Below, piece by piece: positions 26,034 to 35,147 of a stretch of DNA of 64,000 bases. The stretch comes from Clostridium sp. CMCC3677 (GTDB taxonomy: Bacteria > Bacillota > Clostridia > Clostridiales > Clostridiaceae). Below the pieces are notes generated by a model. It saw nothing but the letters and a program-made list of their open reading frames with translations, was not told the origin of the DNA and did not search any database. Numbering within the stretch: the first letter of the stretch is position 1; every line of letters starts with the position of its first letter. The position numbers were made by a program, and so were the translations under genes. The stretch spans positions 1-64,000 of the forward strand of contig NZ_JAMQHS010000011.1 in the NCBI RefSeq assembly GCF_023845585.1, read 5' to 3'.

Positions 26034-26609
26034 TTAAAAATATTTCTGTAATATCTTTGCACATATTATTCCTACTGTCGCTGCTGTAGCTGTAGATATT
26101 AAAGCAGGAATTATAATAACTCCCGGATTAACAGAATTGCAAGCTGCTCTTATAGATATAATTGTTGAAGGTATTATTTGAATACATGCTGCATTTAAAA
26201 CTAAAAAAAGCACCATGTCATTAGATGCCCTCTCCTTCTTACCATTTAACCTATCCATTTCTTCCATAGCTTTAATTCCAAAAGGTGTTGCTGCATTAGA
26301 AAGTCCCATCATATTTGCTGTAAGATTCATAACTATAGCACCTAAAGCTTTTTCATCCTTGGCTGCATCTTTAAAAATAAGTTTTAAAAAGGGCTTCAAT
26401 ACTCTGGATATTTTTTCTGTCAAACCACTTTTTTCTGCCACCTTCATAACGCCACACCAAAAACACATTATTCCAGTAAGCTCAATTATAAAAGTGACTG
26501 TTGACCCTGATGCATTAACTATTGATTTAGAAATTATATCTCCATTACCACTTATTAAGCCAACTAAAATTCCAAAAAAAATCATAGCAAACCAAATATA
26601 ATTAATCAT
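26034..26609 (-). CDS. spmA: Spore maturation protein A
   Basis: Partner of SpmB in spore-core dehydration, a Gate-family membrane protein. 191 aa from the chosen ATG. FWCGVMKVAEKSGL and NMMGLSNAATPFGIKAM are typical. The TTG 12 bases upstream is part of the Shine-Dalgarno TTGGAGGAGAAT, so ATG at 26607-26609 is the start. Divergent from a small plus-strand gene. Expression is expected in the mother cell, but I could not identify a convincing sigma-E promoter. Confidence 0.95.
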   Translation of the reverse strand: MINYIWFAMIFFGILVGLISGNGDIISKSIVNASGSTVTFIIELTGIMCFWCGVMKVAEKSGLTEKISRVLKPFLKLIFKDAAKDEKALGAIVMNLTANMMGLSNAATPFGIKAMEEMDRLNGKKERASNDMVLFLVLNAACIQIIPSTIISIRAACNSVNPGVIIIPALISTATAATVGIICAKILQKYF

Positions 26610-26718
26610 ATTCTCCTCCAAAATGTAATTATTCTTTACATATATATGCCTTGCACTTATTTTTTAGTAGTGATAGGATATATGTATTCAATATAAATTG
26701 ACTTAAAGGAGAAACTTT

Positions 26719-26904
26719 ATGAAGGAAGAAAACTTAAAAATAGCACAACAAGATATAGAAAATGCACTAAAGACTGTACAAGATATGGAAAAATCTCTTA
26801 GTGAAAATGCTGATTCAAAAGAACAAATAAAAGAAAAGTTTATATTGTTGTCTGAAACAGTTCAAAATTTAGAAAACCTTTTAAAAAACGAAGGAATATT
26901 ATAA
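26719..26904 (+). CDS. Small coiled-coil protein (61 aa)
   Basis: Not recognised. 61 residues, acidic/basic and wholly helical with heptad-like leucine spacing (DIENALKTVQDMEKSL ... LLSETVQNLENLL). No signal peptide or membrane segment and no Cys. A strong Shine-Dalgarno (AAAGGAGAAA) precedes the ATG and a terminator follows at once, so it is a free-standing small gene. It is divergent from spmAB. Confidence 0.7.
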   Translation: MKEENLKIAQQDIENALKTVQDMEKSLSENADSKEQIKEKFILLSETVQNLENLLKNEGIL

Positions 26905-26950
26905 AAATAAAATCCCACATCTTAATTTTTTAAGATGTGGGATTATTTTA
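26905..26950. terminator. Bidirectional terminator
   Basis: Perfect 14-bp stem AATCCCACATCTTA/TAAGATGTGGGATT (26911-26924, 26931-26944), T-rich on both strands, between the small coiled-coil gene and the MATE gene. Confidence 0.92.
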
Positions 26951-26958
26951 TATAAAAC

Positions 26959-28338
26959 TTAAGCTTCTAATACTTGAGTACTGCTCTTCTTAATTGAATC
27001 TTTTTTTAAATTATTATTATATCTTAAGAATACTATTAATGTTATTAATGATGAAATCAAATCAGAAGCTGCTCCAGCAACCCATACTCCTGTTAATCCA
27101 ATGAATTTTGGAATTATTATTAAAAATGGTATTAAGATTATAACTTGTCTTAATAAACTTAAAAACATTGAAACTTTGACTTTACCTATTGATTGGAAAT
27201 AATTTGTTGTTACTATTTGAGCTCCTATTAATGGTAGCATAACCAAGAAGATTCTCATTCCTGATGTACCAATTCTTAAAAGCTCTGGATCTCTATTAAA
27301 TATTGAAATTAATAATTCAGGTATTGTTTCTACAACTATAAATCCTATTGTTACTATTACAGTAGCTACTATTGCTGTATATTTTAATGTCTTTTTAGTT
27401 CTATCATATTTTTTAGCTCCAAAATTATAACCTACAATTGGTTGCATACCTTGATTCAATCCAAAAATAGGCATTAAAAATATCATAACTAAACTATTTA
27501 TTATTGTCATAGCTCCAATTGCAGCATCTCCTCCATACATTTGAAGAGAATTATTTGAAATTACTTGTACTGCACATTGAGCAACTTGCATACTAAATGG
27601 ACTCATACCAATTAAAAATATGCTAACAACAACTTTTTTATTTAATTTTAGATATTTTCTTCTTATTTTAAGTATACCCTTACCTTTAGTAAAGTAGTAT
27701 AAAATCCATATAGCTGATACTATTTGAGAAATTACAGTGGCAATTGCTCCGCCTGCTACTCCAAGATCTAGTACAAATATAAATATTGGATCTAATATTA
27801 TATTTATAATTGCTCCTATTAGCATTGAAAGCATGGCAACTTTAGGACTTCCATCACTTCTTATAGAGTGATTTAAACCAAAACCAATCATATTAAATAT
27901 AGTTCCAATAAATATTATTCTAATATAATCAACTGCATAACCTATAGTGTTTACACTTGCTCCAAACATAATTAAAAGTGGACGCATAAAAATTAATCCT
28001 ACTACAGTTAATAATATACTTATTATTATTATTAATGTAAATGCATTTCCTAAATGATGTTCTGCACTCTCTTTATCATGTTCACCTAATTTAATTGATA
28101 TTCTTGTAGCTGTCCCTATTCCAACTAGCATACCAAATGCCATAACAATTGTCATAATAGGCAATGTTATCCCAACTCCAGTTATCGCTAAATTCCCTAT
28201 TTCAGGAATATTGCCTATATAAATTCTATCAATTATATTATATAAAGTAATTACTAACATTCCAACAATAGCTGGTATTGAAAATTCTAATAATAATTTT
28301 CCTATTCCGATTTCTCCTAATCTCTTTTGATCGTTCAA
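26959..28338 (-). CDS. MATE family efflux transporter
   Basis: Multidrug/toxin extrusion antiporter of the inner membrane, driven by Na+ or H+. 459 aa with twelve hydrophobic segments in two similar halves. Typical opening LLEFSIPAIVGMLVITLYNIIDRIYIG and the mid-protein GLNQGMQPIVGYNFGA. Start is TTG (28336-28338) behind GAGGAGGAA. Substrate cannot be told. It is monocistronic. Confidence 0.94.
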   Translation of the reverse strand: MNDQKRLGEIGIGKLLLEFSIPAIVGMLVITLYNIIDRIYIGNIPEIGNLAITGVGITLPIMTIVMAFGMLVGIGTATRISIKLGEHDKESAEHHLGNAFTLIIIISILLTVVGLIFMRPLLIMFGASVNTIGYAVDYIRIIFIGTIFNMIGFGLNHSIRSDGSPKVAMLSMLIGAIINIILDPIFIFVLDLGVAGGAIATVISQIVSAIWILYYFTKGKGILKIRRKYLKLNKKVVVSIFLIGMSPFSMQVAQCAVQVISNNSLQMYGGDAAIGAMTIINSLVMIFLMPIFGLNQGMQPIVGYNFGAKKYDRTKKTLKYTAIVATVIVTIGFIVVETIPELLISIFNRDPELLRIGTSGMRIFLVMLPLIGAQIVTTNYFQSIGKVKVSMFLSLLRQVIILIPFLIIIPKFIGLTGVWVAGAASDLISSLITLIVFLRYNNNLKKDSIKKSSTQVLEA

Positions 28339-28462
28339 TAAAATTCCTCCTCTTTTCGTATAATTCTTATAATTACAATACTAATCATTCTAACATTTAG
28401 TAAAAAATTTTACAATTCAATATTTCACGCTAATTACGTTGATTTAAACCAAATGTAAACTT

Positions 28463-28888
28463 TTAAATTAAACCTTTAACTAATTCTTTAAGTTTTTCGT
28501 ATGTAATATGATTATAAGTTTCTATGTCAATTTGATGCTTATCTTGTACGACTATAGTAGGAACTTCAGTAATATTATATTTATCTATAAGATTTTGTTG
28601 TTCTTCATTAGTTACATAATCTAAGCTTATATGGACTAAGTTAAAATTAATCTCATCCTTCAAATCCTTTAACATTATCTCAGACTCTAAGCTTTCTTCT
28701 TTATTTATTAATCCTTTAAAAAATATAACTGTTGGTAATGACTTGTCTATATCATTAAGTGATTTAACATATTCTAATTTATAACTAAATTCTTCTTCTG
28801 TGACTTTTGAATTTTTCTTATTAACAAAAAATCCTGCTAACAAAATAACTATTATTATTAAAAAGCACACAAGTACCCTTTTTTTCAT
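28463..28888 (-). CDS. Membrane-anchored thioredoxin-like protein lacking CXXC
   Basis: 141 aa. One N-terminal hydrophobic anchor (about 5-22), then a thioredoxin-like domain: LPTVIFFKG in place of the strand and active site, and the cis-Pro loop NITEVPTIVV, with a typical last strand and helix. The whole outer domain has no Cys, so dithiol redox chemistry is impossible. It may be a binding or chaperone-like member. Good Shine-Dalgarno (AAGGAGG). Confidence 0.72.
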   Translation of the reverse strand: MKKRVLVCFLIIIVILLAGFFVNKKNSKVTEEEFSYKLEYVKSLNDIDKSLPTVIFFKGLINKEESLESEIMLKDLKDEINFNLVHISLDYVTNEEQQNLIDKYNITEVPTIVVQDKHQIDIETYNHITYEKLKELVKGLI

Positions 28889-28948
28889 TAATTCACGTCC
28901 TCCTTAAATATATTTTATCTATAAAAACCGTATTTATTATATAAAAAT

Positions 28949-28988
28949 AAGGTGCAATAAAATAACTTAATACTTTTATTGCATCTTA
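28949..28988 (-). terminator. Terminator after ccpA
   Basis: 14-bp stem AAGATGCAATAAAA/TTTTATTGCACCTT with one mismatch, followed on the minus strand by ATTTTTATA. Confidence 0.85.
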
Positions 28989-29008
28989 CTTATAATAATA
29001 CCTTTTAT

Positions 29009-30007
29009 TTAAATTGTACTATCTCTTTCTACTAATTCATGTTCTAAAACATAATGAGCTGTTTCTAACTCTTTATCATTTAAGATTTTTATTAACATTC
29101 TCATTGCAACTGATCCCATATCATATGTTGGTTGAGAAATAGTTGTTATCTTTGGATAGAAAATTGAAGCTGCATAGTTATCATTAAATCCTATAACACT
29201 AACATCTTTAGGAATTTCATATCCTTTTTCTCTTAATCTATTTATTGCTCCCATAGCAATTTCATCTGATGCACATACAATTCCATCAAATTTTTTATTT
29301 TTACTTATGAATTCATCAATAGCATCATATCCTGTTTTTACTTTTACTGTATCTAAGTATACTAATTCTTGATCTAATTCAATGCCGTCTTCTTTAAGAG
29401 CTTTTTCGTATCCTATGTATCTATCTCCCCAAGCATTCATATGATTCTTTTCAGTTCCTATAAAAGCAATATTTCTAAGACCTTTTCCTATTAAATACTT
29501 TGTGCTATCATAACTTCCTTTTATATTGTCTATTGTAACACTTGGTAATCTGCTTTCTTTATCTTTAGTTTCAACAAGAACAGTTTTTAAATTTAATTCA
29601 TTAATCAATTCTAAAATTTCTTCTTGAAGTGAACTACTCATATAAAGTACTCCATCTACCATTTTTTCTTTAAGAACTCTTAAATATTCTTTTTCTTTTT
29701 CTATATCTAAATCTGAATTACATAAGATTACATTGTAATCATATATATTAGAAACATCTTCGGCTCCTCTTACTATTTCTGGGTAAAGTTGATTTGATAC
29801 ATCAGGTAATAGTATACCTATAGTTTTTGTTTTTTGTGTTTTTAAACTTCTAGCTATTATATTAGGTCTATATCCTAATAATTTTATTGCATCCAATACT
29901 TTCTTTTTAGTATCTTCATTAACCACATCAATATCGTTTAACACTCTAGAAACTGTTGCTATCGAAACTCCCGCTTCTCTTGCAACGTCCTTAATAGAAG
30001 CTGCCAT
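29009..30007 (-). CDS. ccpA: LacI family regulator, probable catabolite control protein CcpA
   Basis: 332 aa. An N-terminal LacI HTH (SIKDVAREAGVSIATVSRVLN, 3-24) and hinge helix with PNIIARSLK are followed by a periplasmic-binding-like core ending in GFNDNYAASIFYPKITTISQP. Sequence is close to clostridial CcpA/RegA, which binds cre sites when complexed with HPr-Ser-P. A cre-like box before glpF is consistent with a local target. ATG at 30005-30007 lies seven bases after AAGGAGG; an ATG two codons earlier is too close. It is monocistronic, between ileS and a thioredoxin-like gene. Confidence 0.85.
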   Translation of the reverse strand: MAASIKDVAREAGVSIATVSRVLNDIDVVNEDTKKKVLDAIKLLGYRPNIIARSLKTQKTKTIGILLPDVSNQLYPEIVRGAEDVSNIYDYNVILCNSDLDIEKEKEYLRVLKEKMVDGVLYMSSSLQEEILELINELNLKTVLVETKDKESRLPSVTIDNIKGSYDSTKYLIGKGLRNIAFIGTEKNHMNAWGDRYIGYEKALKEDGIELDQELVYLDTVKVKTGYDAIDEFISKNKKFDGIVCASDEIAMGAINRLREKGYEIPKDVSVIGFNDNYAASIFYPKITTISQPTYDMGSVAMRMLIKILNDKELETAHYVLEHELVERDSTI

Positions 30008-30063
30008 AACCATTCCTCCTTTATATTTTAAAGTAATTATATAAACTACTATTTATTGATAAA

Positions 30064-30102
30064 AGGCTAGAGTCAAAAGTAGTAACTTAGATTCTAGCCT
30101 AT
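30064..30102 (-). terminator. Terminator after ileS
   Basis: Wait-free stem AGGCTAGAATC/GAGTCTAGCCT-like (30064-30074, 30090-30100) followed on the minus strand by TTTTATC, before the ccpA start region. Confidence 0.75.
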
Positions 30103-30113
30103 TAAATGTATTA

Positions 30114-33100
30114 TTACTTAACAACCTCAACTGTCATATCTAAGTTTTCACCATTTATAATAGTTTGTGTATAATCACAAGTTTCATTATAAATAATATC
30201 GGAAGTTAAAGTTTCTTTCTTTATTGTTTCTGAGAATTTTTTAATTATATCTAATAATAACTCGTTGTTAGCTACATAAAGTTTTATCTTATCAGCTACT
30301 TCAAAGCCTTTATCTTTTCTCATGTTTTGTATTTTAGAAATAACTTCTCTTACATGGCCTTCTTCTCTTAACTCATCAGTAATATGAGTATCAAGAACAA
30401 CACCAATTTCACCTTCACCAGCAAAAGCATATCCTTCTAAACCTTGCATAGTTACAAGAATACTTTCTGAATTTAACTCAATTTCAGTTCCATCAACGTT
30501 TATAACTTCAACGTCTCCGCCCTTAATCTTTTGAGCTAATTCCATTTGGTTTCTAGCAGCTATTTCTTTTCTGATTCCAGGTATTAACTTACCATAAGTT
30601 CTACCAAGTACAGGTAAATTTGGCTTAAGTTCAAAGTTAACATGTTCTGAAAGATCTGCACCAAATTGAATTTCTTTAATATTTAACTCATTAGTTATAA
30701 TATCACCATAATATTCAGGAAGTGATGCTATAGAAACTAAAATTTCTGAAAGTGGCTGTCTGTTCTTAATATTAGCACCATTTCTAGCACTTCTACCAAG
30801 CTTAACTATTGTGTAAGCTAAATCCATTTCTTTTTCTAATTCCTTGTTTATAGCACTTTCATCAACTTGTGGCCATCTAGTTAAGTGAATACTTTCTTCT
30901 GCTGCATTATCTAAATTAACTACTAAGTTTTGATAAATTTCTTCTGTTACAAATGGTACAAATGGTGCTGCAACCTTTGATAAAGTAACAAGAACTCTAT
31001 ATAAAGTTACATATGCTCCTATTTTGTCATCATTAACAGTTTCTGTCCAGTATCTAGATCTATTTCTCCTTACATACCAGTTAGATAATTCATCAGTAAA
31101 TTCTTCAATACTTAATGCTGCTGCAGTTATATCATAAGAATTTAACTTCTCATCAACAGTTTTAATTAATGTATTTAACTTAGACATTATCCACTTATCC
31201 ATTACATTTTCAGACTTAAAGTCAGCATATTCTAATGGATTGAATGAATCTATATCTGCATATAACACATAGAATGAATATACATTCCATAAAGTACTTA
31301 AAAACTTTCTTTGAGATTCTCCTACATCATCAGTTGAGAATCTAGTTGGAAGCCATGGAGCACTTGCAGTATAGAAATGCCATCTTGTAGCATCTGCACC
31401 TTGAGAAGATAAAACTTCAAAAGGATCTACAACATTACCCTTAGATTTTGACATCTTTAAGCCCTTCTTATCAAGAACATGACCTAAAACAATACAATTT
31501 TCAAATGGATTTCTATCAAATACAGCAGTTGAAATTGCTAGTAATGTATAGAACCAACCTCTTGTTTGGTCAACAGCTTCTGATATAAATTGAGCTGGAT
31601 AGTTTTGTTCAAATAATTCTTTATTTTCAAACGGATAGTGCAATTGAGCAAATGGCATTGATCCTGAATCAAACCAACAGTCAATAACTTCCTTAGTTCT
31701 CTTCATTTCCTTACCACAATGAGCACATTTTAAATGTACATTGTCTATATAAGGTTTATGAAGTTCTATATCTTCTGGTACATTAATTCCTTTTTCCTTA
31801 AGTTCTGCAATACTTCCTATACATTCTTTGTGTCCGCATTCACATTCCCAAATCGGAAGTGGAGTTCCCCAATATCTATCTCTTGAAATACCCCAGTCAA
31901 TAACATTTTCTAAGAACTTACCAAATCTACCTGTTCTAATGTTATCAGGGCACCAATTAATCTTGTTATTATTCTCTAAAAGTTTATCTCTTAGAGATGT
32001 CATTCTTACAAACCAACTTTCTTTTGGATAGTAAAGAAGTGGTGTGTCACATCTCCAACAATGTGGATATGAGTGAAGATGTCTTGCAGTTTTAAATAAC
32101 TTATTATTTTCTTCAAGCCATTTGCAAATACTATCATCACACTTCTTAACAAATTTACCTGCCCATGGAGTAACTTCTTCTACGAATTTACCTTCTTTAT
32201 CAACTAAATTGATAAAAGCTATTCCATTTGCTTTAGCAACTAAACTATCGTCTTCACCATAAGCTGGTGCTATATGAACTATACCAGTACCATCTGTTAA
32301 TGTTACATAATCGCCATGAATTACTTCAAAAGCTTTTCCTTCAACTTTACCAAAAGGCATTAATTGTTCATATTTAGTTCCAAGAAGTTCTGTTCCTTTG
32401 AATTCTCTTATTATTTCGTAATCTTCTCCAAGAACTTTATCAGCTAAATCTTTAGCTAATACATAAACTTCTTCTTCCACTTTTGCTTCTATATATGTGT
32501 AAGCTTTATTTATACAAAGAGCTAAATTTGATGGTAATGTCCATGGAGTTGTTGTCCAAGCTAATATAAACTTGTTTTCTTCTCCTACTACTTTGAACTT
32601 AGCAATAGCAGTTAAGTCCTTAACATCTTTATATCCTTGAGCAACTTCATGAGATGAAAGAGCTGTTCCACATCTTGGGCAGTAAGGCATTACCTTATGT
32701 CCTTCATATAAAAGTTCCTTATCCCACATTTGTTTTAAAGCCCACCATACTGATTCAATATATGGATTGTGGTAAGTTACGTATGGATGCTCCATATCAA
32801 CCCAATAACCAATTTGTTCAGTCATCTTTTCCCACATGCTAACATATGTAAATACGCTTTCTTTACATTCCTTAACGAATTTCTCTACACCATATTCTTC
32901 GATTTGTCCTTTTCCTGAAATACCAAGTTTCTTTTCTATTTCAAGTTCAACTGGAAGACCATGAGTATCCCAACCTGCTTTTCTTATTACTTTATAACCC
33001 TTCATAACTTTATATCTTGGGATTATATCTTTCATAACTCTTGTTAATATATGACCAACATGTGGCTTTCCGTTTGCTGTTGGAGGGCCATCATAAAAAG

Positions 33101-33224
33101 TAAAATATTCACCATCTTGATTTGAGTCAAAACTCTTTTTTATAATGTTTTTTTCATTCCATAGTTTTGCTACATCTTGTTCCATATTTACAAAACTTTT
33201 TGAAGAATCAACTTTTTTATACAT
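30114..33224 (-). CDS. ileS: Isoleucyl-tRNA synthetase
   Basis: Charges tRNA-Ile and edits misactivated Val. 1036 aa. HVGH (55-58) and KMSKS (about 590-594) are the class I signatures, and the CP1 editing domain lies between them. C-terminal anticodon-binding region with no zinc-finger tail of the E. coli kind, so it is the longer eukaryote-like form common in clostridia. Several CxxC pairs occur in the connective region ([23 protein letters not shown]). ATG at 33222-33224 follows AAAGGGGAA; the upstream ATG overlaps that site. Controlled by an Ile T-box. Confidence 0.98.
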   Translation of the reverse strand: MYKKVDSSKSFVNMEQDVAKLWNEKNIIKKSFDSNQDGEYFTFYDGPPTANGKPHVGHILTRVMKDIIPRYKVMKGYKVIRKAGWDTHGLPVELEIEKKLGISGKGQIEEYGVEKFVKECKESVFTYVSMWEKMTEQIGYWVDMEHPYVTYHNPYIESVWWALKQMWDKELLYEGHKVMPYCPRCGTALSSHEVAQGYKDVKDLTAIAKFKVVGEENKFILAWTTTPWTLPSNLALCINKAYTYIEAKVEEEVYVLAKDLADKVLGEDYEIIREFKGTELLGTKYEQLMPFGKVEGKAFEVIHGDYVTLTDGTGIVHIAPAYGEDDSLVAKANGIAFINLVDKEGKFVEEVTPWAGKFVKKCDDSICKWLEENNKLFKTARHLHSYPHCWRCDTPLLYYPKESWFVRMTSLRDKLLENNNKINWCPDNIRTGRFGKFLENVIDWGISRDRYWGTPLPIWECECGHKECIGSIAELKEKGINVPEDIELHKPYIDNVHLKCAHCGKEMKRTKEVIDCWFDSGSMPFAQLHYPFENKELFEQNYPAQFISEAVDQTRGWFYTLLAISTAVFDRNPFENCIVLGHVLDKKGLKMSKSKGNVVDPFEVLSSQGADATRWHFYTASAPWLPTRFSTDDVGESQRKFLSTLWNVYSFYVLYADIDSFNPLEYADFKSENVMDKWIMSKLNTLIKTVDEKLNSYDITAAALSIEEFTDELSNWYVRRNRSRYWTETVNDDKIGAYVTLYRVLVTLSKVAAPFVPFVTEEIYQNLVVNLDNAAEESIHLTRWPQVDESAINKELEKEMDLAYTIVKLGRSARNGANIKNRQPLSEILVSIASLPEYYGDIITNELNIKEIQFGADLSEHVNFELKPNLPVLGRTYGKLIPGIRKEIAARNQMELAQKIKGGDVEVINVDGTEIELNSESILVTMQGLEGYAFAGEGEIGVVLDTHITDELREEGHVREVISKIQNMRKDKGFEVADKIKLYVANNELLLDIIKKFSETIKKETLTSDIIYNETCDYTQTIINGENLDMTVEVVK

Positions 33225-33282
33225 TTTATTTTCCCCTTTCATAATTAGTACTTTTTCATTATTACTTTTTAAAATTTAATAT

Positions 33283-33541
33283 AAAAAAAACTCCATCCCA
33301 CAGGACGAAGTTAAAATCGCAAACCACCTAAGGCTAACACTTTATTAATAGTGTTTAGTTCAAGTACTTACATACTCTATCCTTTAACGCAGGCCACGTG
33401 ACAACTTAATAAACATAAATGCCTTTCAGTTTCCAACTCCTAGGTGATCTTCTCTTAGCTTCCCTATAGCTTTGCACCAACCAGCTATTCTCTAAAAGTT
33501 AAGTCTAAGTTACTTTTCCTAATCAAAGTCTTTTCTTTTTA
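33283..33541 (-). ncRNA. T-box riboswitch (isoleucine) upstream of ileS
   Basis: On the minus strand: stem I with AGAGAATAGCTGG and GGTGCAAAGC, a specifier loop GAAGATCACCTAGGAG with an ATC (Ile) codon at 33446-33448, a T-box core TTAGGTGGTTTGCGA (rc of 33318-33330), and a terminator stem AACTTCGTCC/GGATGGAGTT followed by eight T (33283-33312). Uncharged tRNA-Ile should relieve termination. Confidence 0.95.
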
Positions 33542-33548
33542 TTGTAAC

Positions 33549-33577
33549 ATTATATATTAACAATTTTTAAATGTCAA
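33549..33577 (-). promoter_or_regulatory. Consensus promoter of the ileS T-box transcript
   Basis: -35 TTGACA (33572-33577), 17-base spacer, -10 TATAAT (33549-33554): full consensus on the minus strand, just upstream of the T-box stem I. Confidence 0.9.
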
Positions 33578-33813
33578 TTCATGGTCTTAAAACTATTGTA
33601 AATATTTAAATTAATTATTGATATTTTTACAATTTTATACTCTATTTCTTTTAAATTTATTTACAAGAACTAAAAATATTCTATTTAACTTCACTAATCC
33701 ACATATTAATAGCTAATCACCTTTATTATGTAAATCATTAATTACATATTGAGAATTCTGTTTATGCATATTATTATTATTTACATTATTACTCTCACTA
33801 TTCACATTTTTTT
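33578..33813. other. AT-rich intergenic stretch with no recognised feature
   Basis: Between the ileS promoter and the end of the YibE/F-like gene. I see no open frame with a ribosome site, no stable hairpin and no copy of the dispersed element. Confidence 0.5.
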
Positions 33814-34989
33814 CTATTTCATAGGTTTAATTTTATTTTGTTTATTATTTCTAAAAACTAAAGTAGCCATTGCAAATACCGTAATTGGCACAGTCCAAAC
33901 AAGACCAAGACTTCCTGCAAAAGCTGTTATTATTTCTGTAGATATTATTTCCATATTAATAATATTAGTATATGTCATTTTTTGAGCAGCAAGTAAAAAT
34001 ATTAAGCTGAAGGCTCCGCCTGCATAAGCTAGAATTAAAGTATTAGACATAGCCCCTATAATATCTTTACCAATATTCATACCACTTTTTATAAAATCTT
34101 TTTTACTTATATTGTTTTTTATTTGTAATACTTCATCCATGGCAGAAGTAATTGAAACACTAACATCCATAACAGCGCCTAAAGAACCAATTATAATTGC
34201 TGAAAACATTATATGTTTAAAATTAAGACCTAAACTAGAATTAGAATATGCAATCATTTGTGATTCAGTTTCTGCAAGGCCTGTTATTTTACACATATTT
34301 CCTATAATAATCGCCATAATAGTTGCAATTACAATTCCACCAATTGTTCCAATTATTGAGATTATTGTTTTTTTATTTATTCCATTTATAAAAAATAAAG
34401 AGGATGCCACCGTTAAAATACAAACTACTAGGGTTGCTATTAGTGGATTAAATCCACTTATTAATATTGGAAGTAAAACTTTTATTATCATGAAACTTGT
34501 AAAAATCAAAGTTAATATAGATTTAGCACCCTTCTTACCACAAATTAAAATTACAGAAAACATAAATATTCCTATTAGAAGATATAAGTAATTTTCTCTA
34601 ACCATCTCATATAAATGTATTGAATTTATTTGACCTTCATTTGAAACAGTATAGTTTATTACTATTTCATCATCTTCACTAACAATTATTCGATGCATAT
34701 CTATAGATTCTATTGTATTTCTTATTTTATATTTTTCTCCTACATGTTCACCATCAAGTATTGTAATTTCAAATTCTTGCTTAGTTTCTAATACATTTTT
34801 GCTTTCATCATCTAATTCATATATATTATCATAAGTTATTTTATCCACTCTTGCTTTTGCAAAGGAATAATTTTTATTAATATTAAGTTCTTGTTTATTA
34901 GCTTGTATAGTTGAAAATGTGAATAATCCTAATACCATTATTGCTAATATAATTATGCATGCATATTTGTTTCTATCTATTTTTTTCAT
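33814..34989 (-). CDS. YibE/F-like multipass membrane protein
   Basis: 391 aa. An N-terminal hydrophobic segment, an extracytoplasmic beta-rich stretch (about 45-135), then about seven hydrophobic segments. GSLGAVMDVSVSITSAMDE is the YibE/F hallmark. Biochemical function is not known for the family. ATG at 34987-34989 follows AGGAGTAATT; the longer frame has no Shine-Dalgarno. It stands alone. Confidence 0.88.
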   Translation of the reverse strand: MKKIDRNKYACIIILAIMVLGLFTFSTIQANKQELNINKNYSFAKARVDKITYDNIYELDDESKNVLETKQEFEITILDGEHVGEKYKIRNTIESIDMHRIIVSEDDEIVINYTVSNEGQINSIHLYEMVRENYLYLLIGIFMFSVILICGKKGAKSILTLIFTSFMIIKVLLPILISGFNPLIATLVVCILTVASSLFFINGINKKTIISIIGTIGGIVIATIMAIIIGNMCKITGLAETESQMIAYSNSSLGLNFKHIMFSAIIIGSLGAVMDVSVSITSAMDEVLQIKNNISKKDFIKSGMNIGKDIIGAMSNTLILAYAGGAFSLIFLLAAQKMTYTNIINMEIISTEIITAFAGSLGLVWTVPITVFAMATLVFRNNKQNKIKPMK

Positions 34990-35028
34990 AATTACTCCTA
35001 CTGTAAAAAATATTATGTTTAAAATCAA

Positions 35029-35071
35029 GTAAAGTCATAGGGAGTAACTTACAGTATCTCTATGACTTTAC
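35029..35071 (-). terminator. Terminator after the 5'-nucleotidase gene
   Basis: Perfect 12-bp stem GTAAAGTCATAG/CTATGACTTTAC (35029-35040, 35060-35071), T-rich beyond on both strands. It also precedes the YibE/F-like gene. Confidence 0.8.
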
Positions 35072-35147
35072 AATGTTTTTATTTTAGCTCTATCTTAAGT
35101 ATGTGTTTAAAAATTCTACTGAAATTTTACTTAAAATAAATTCTATT

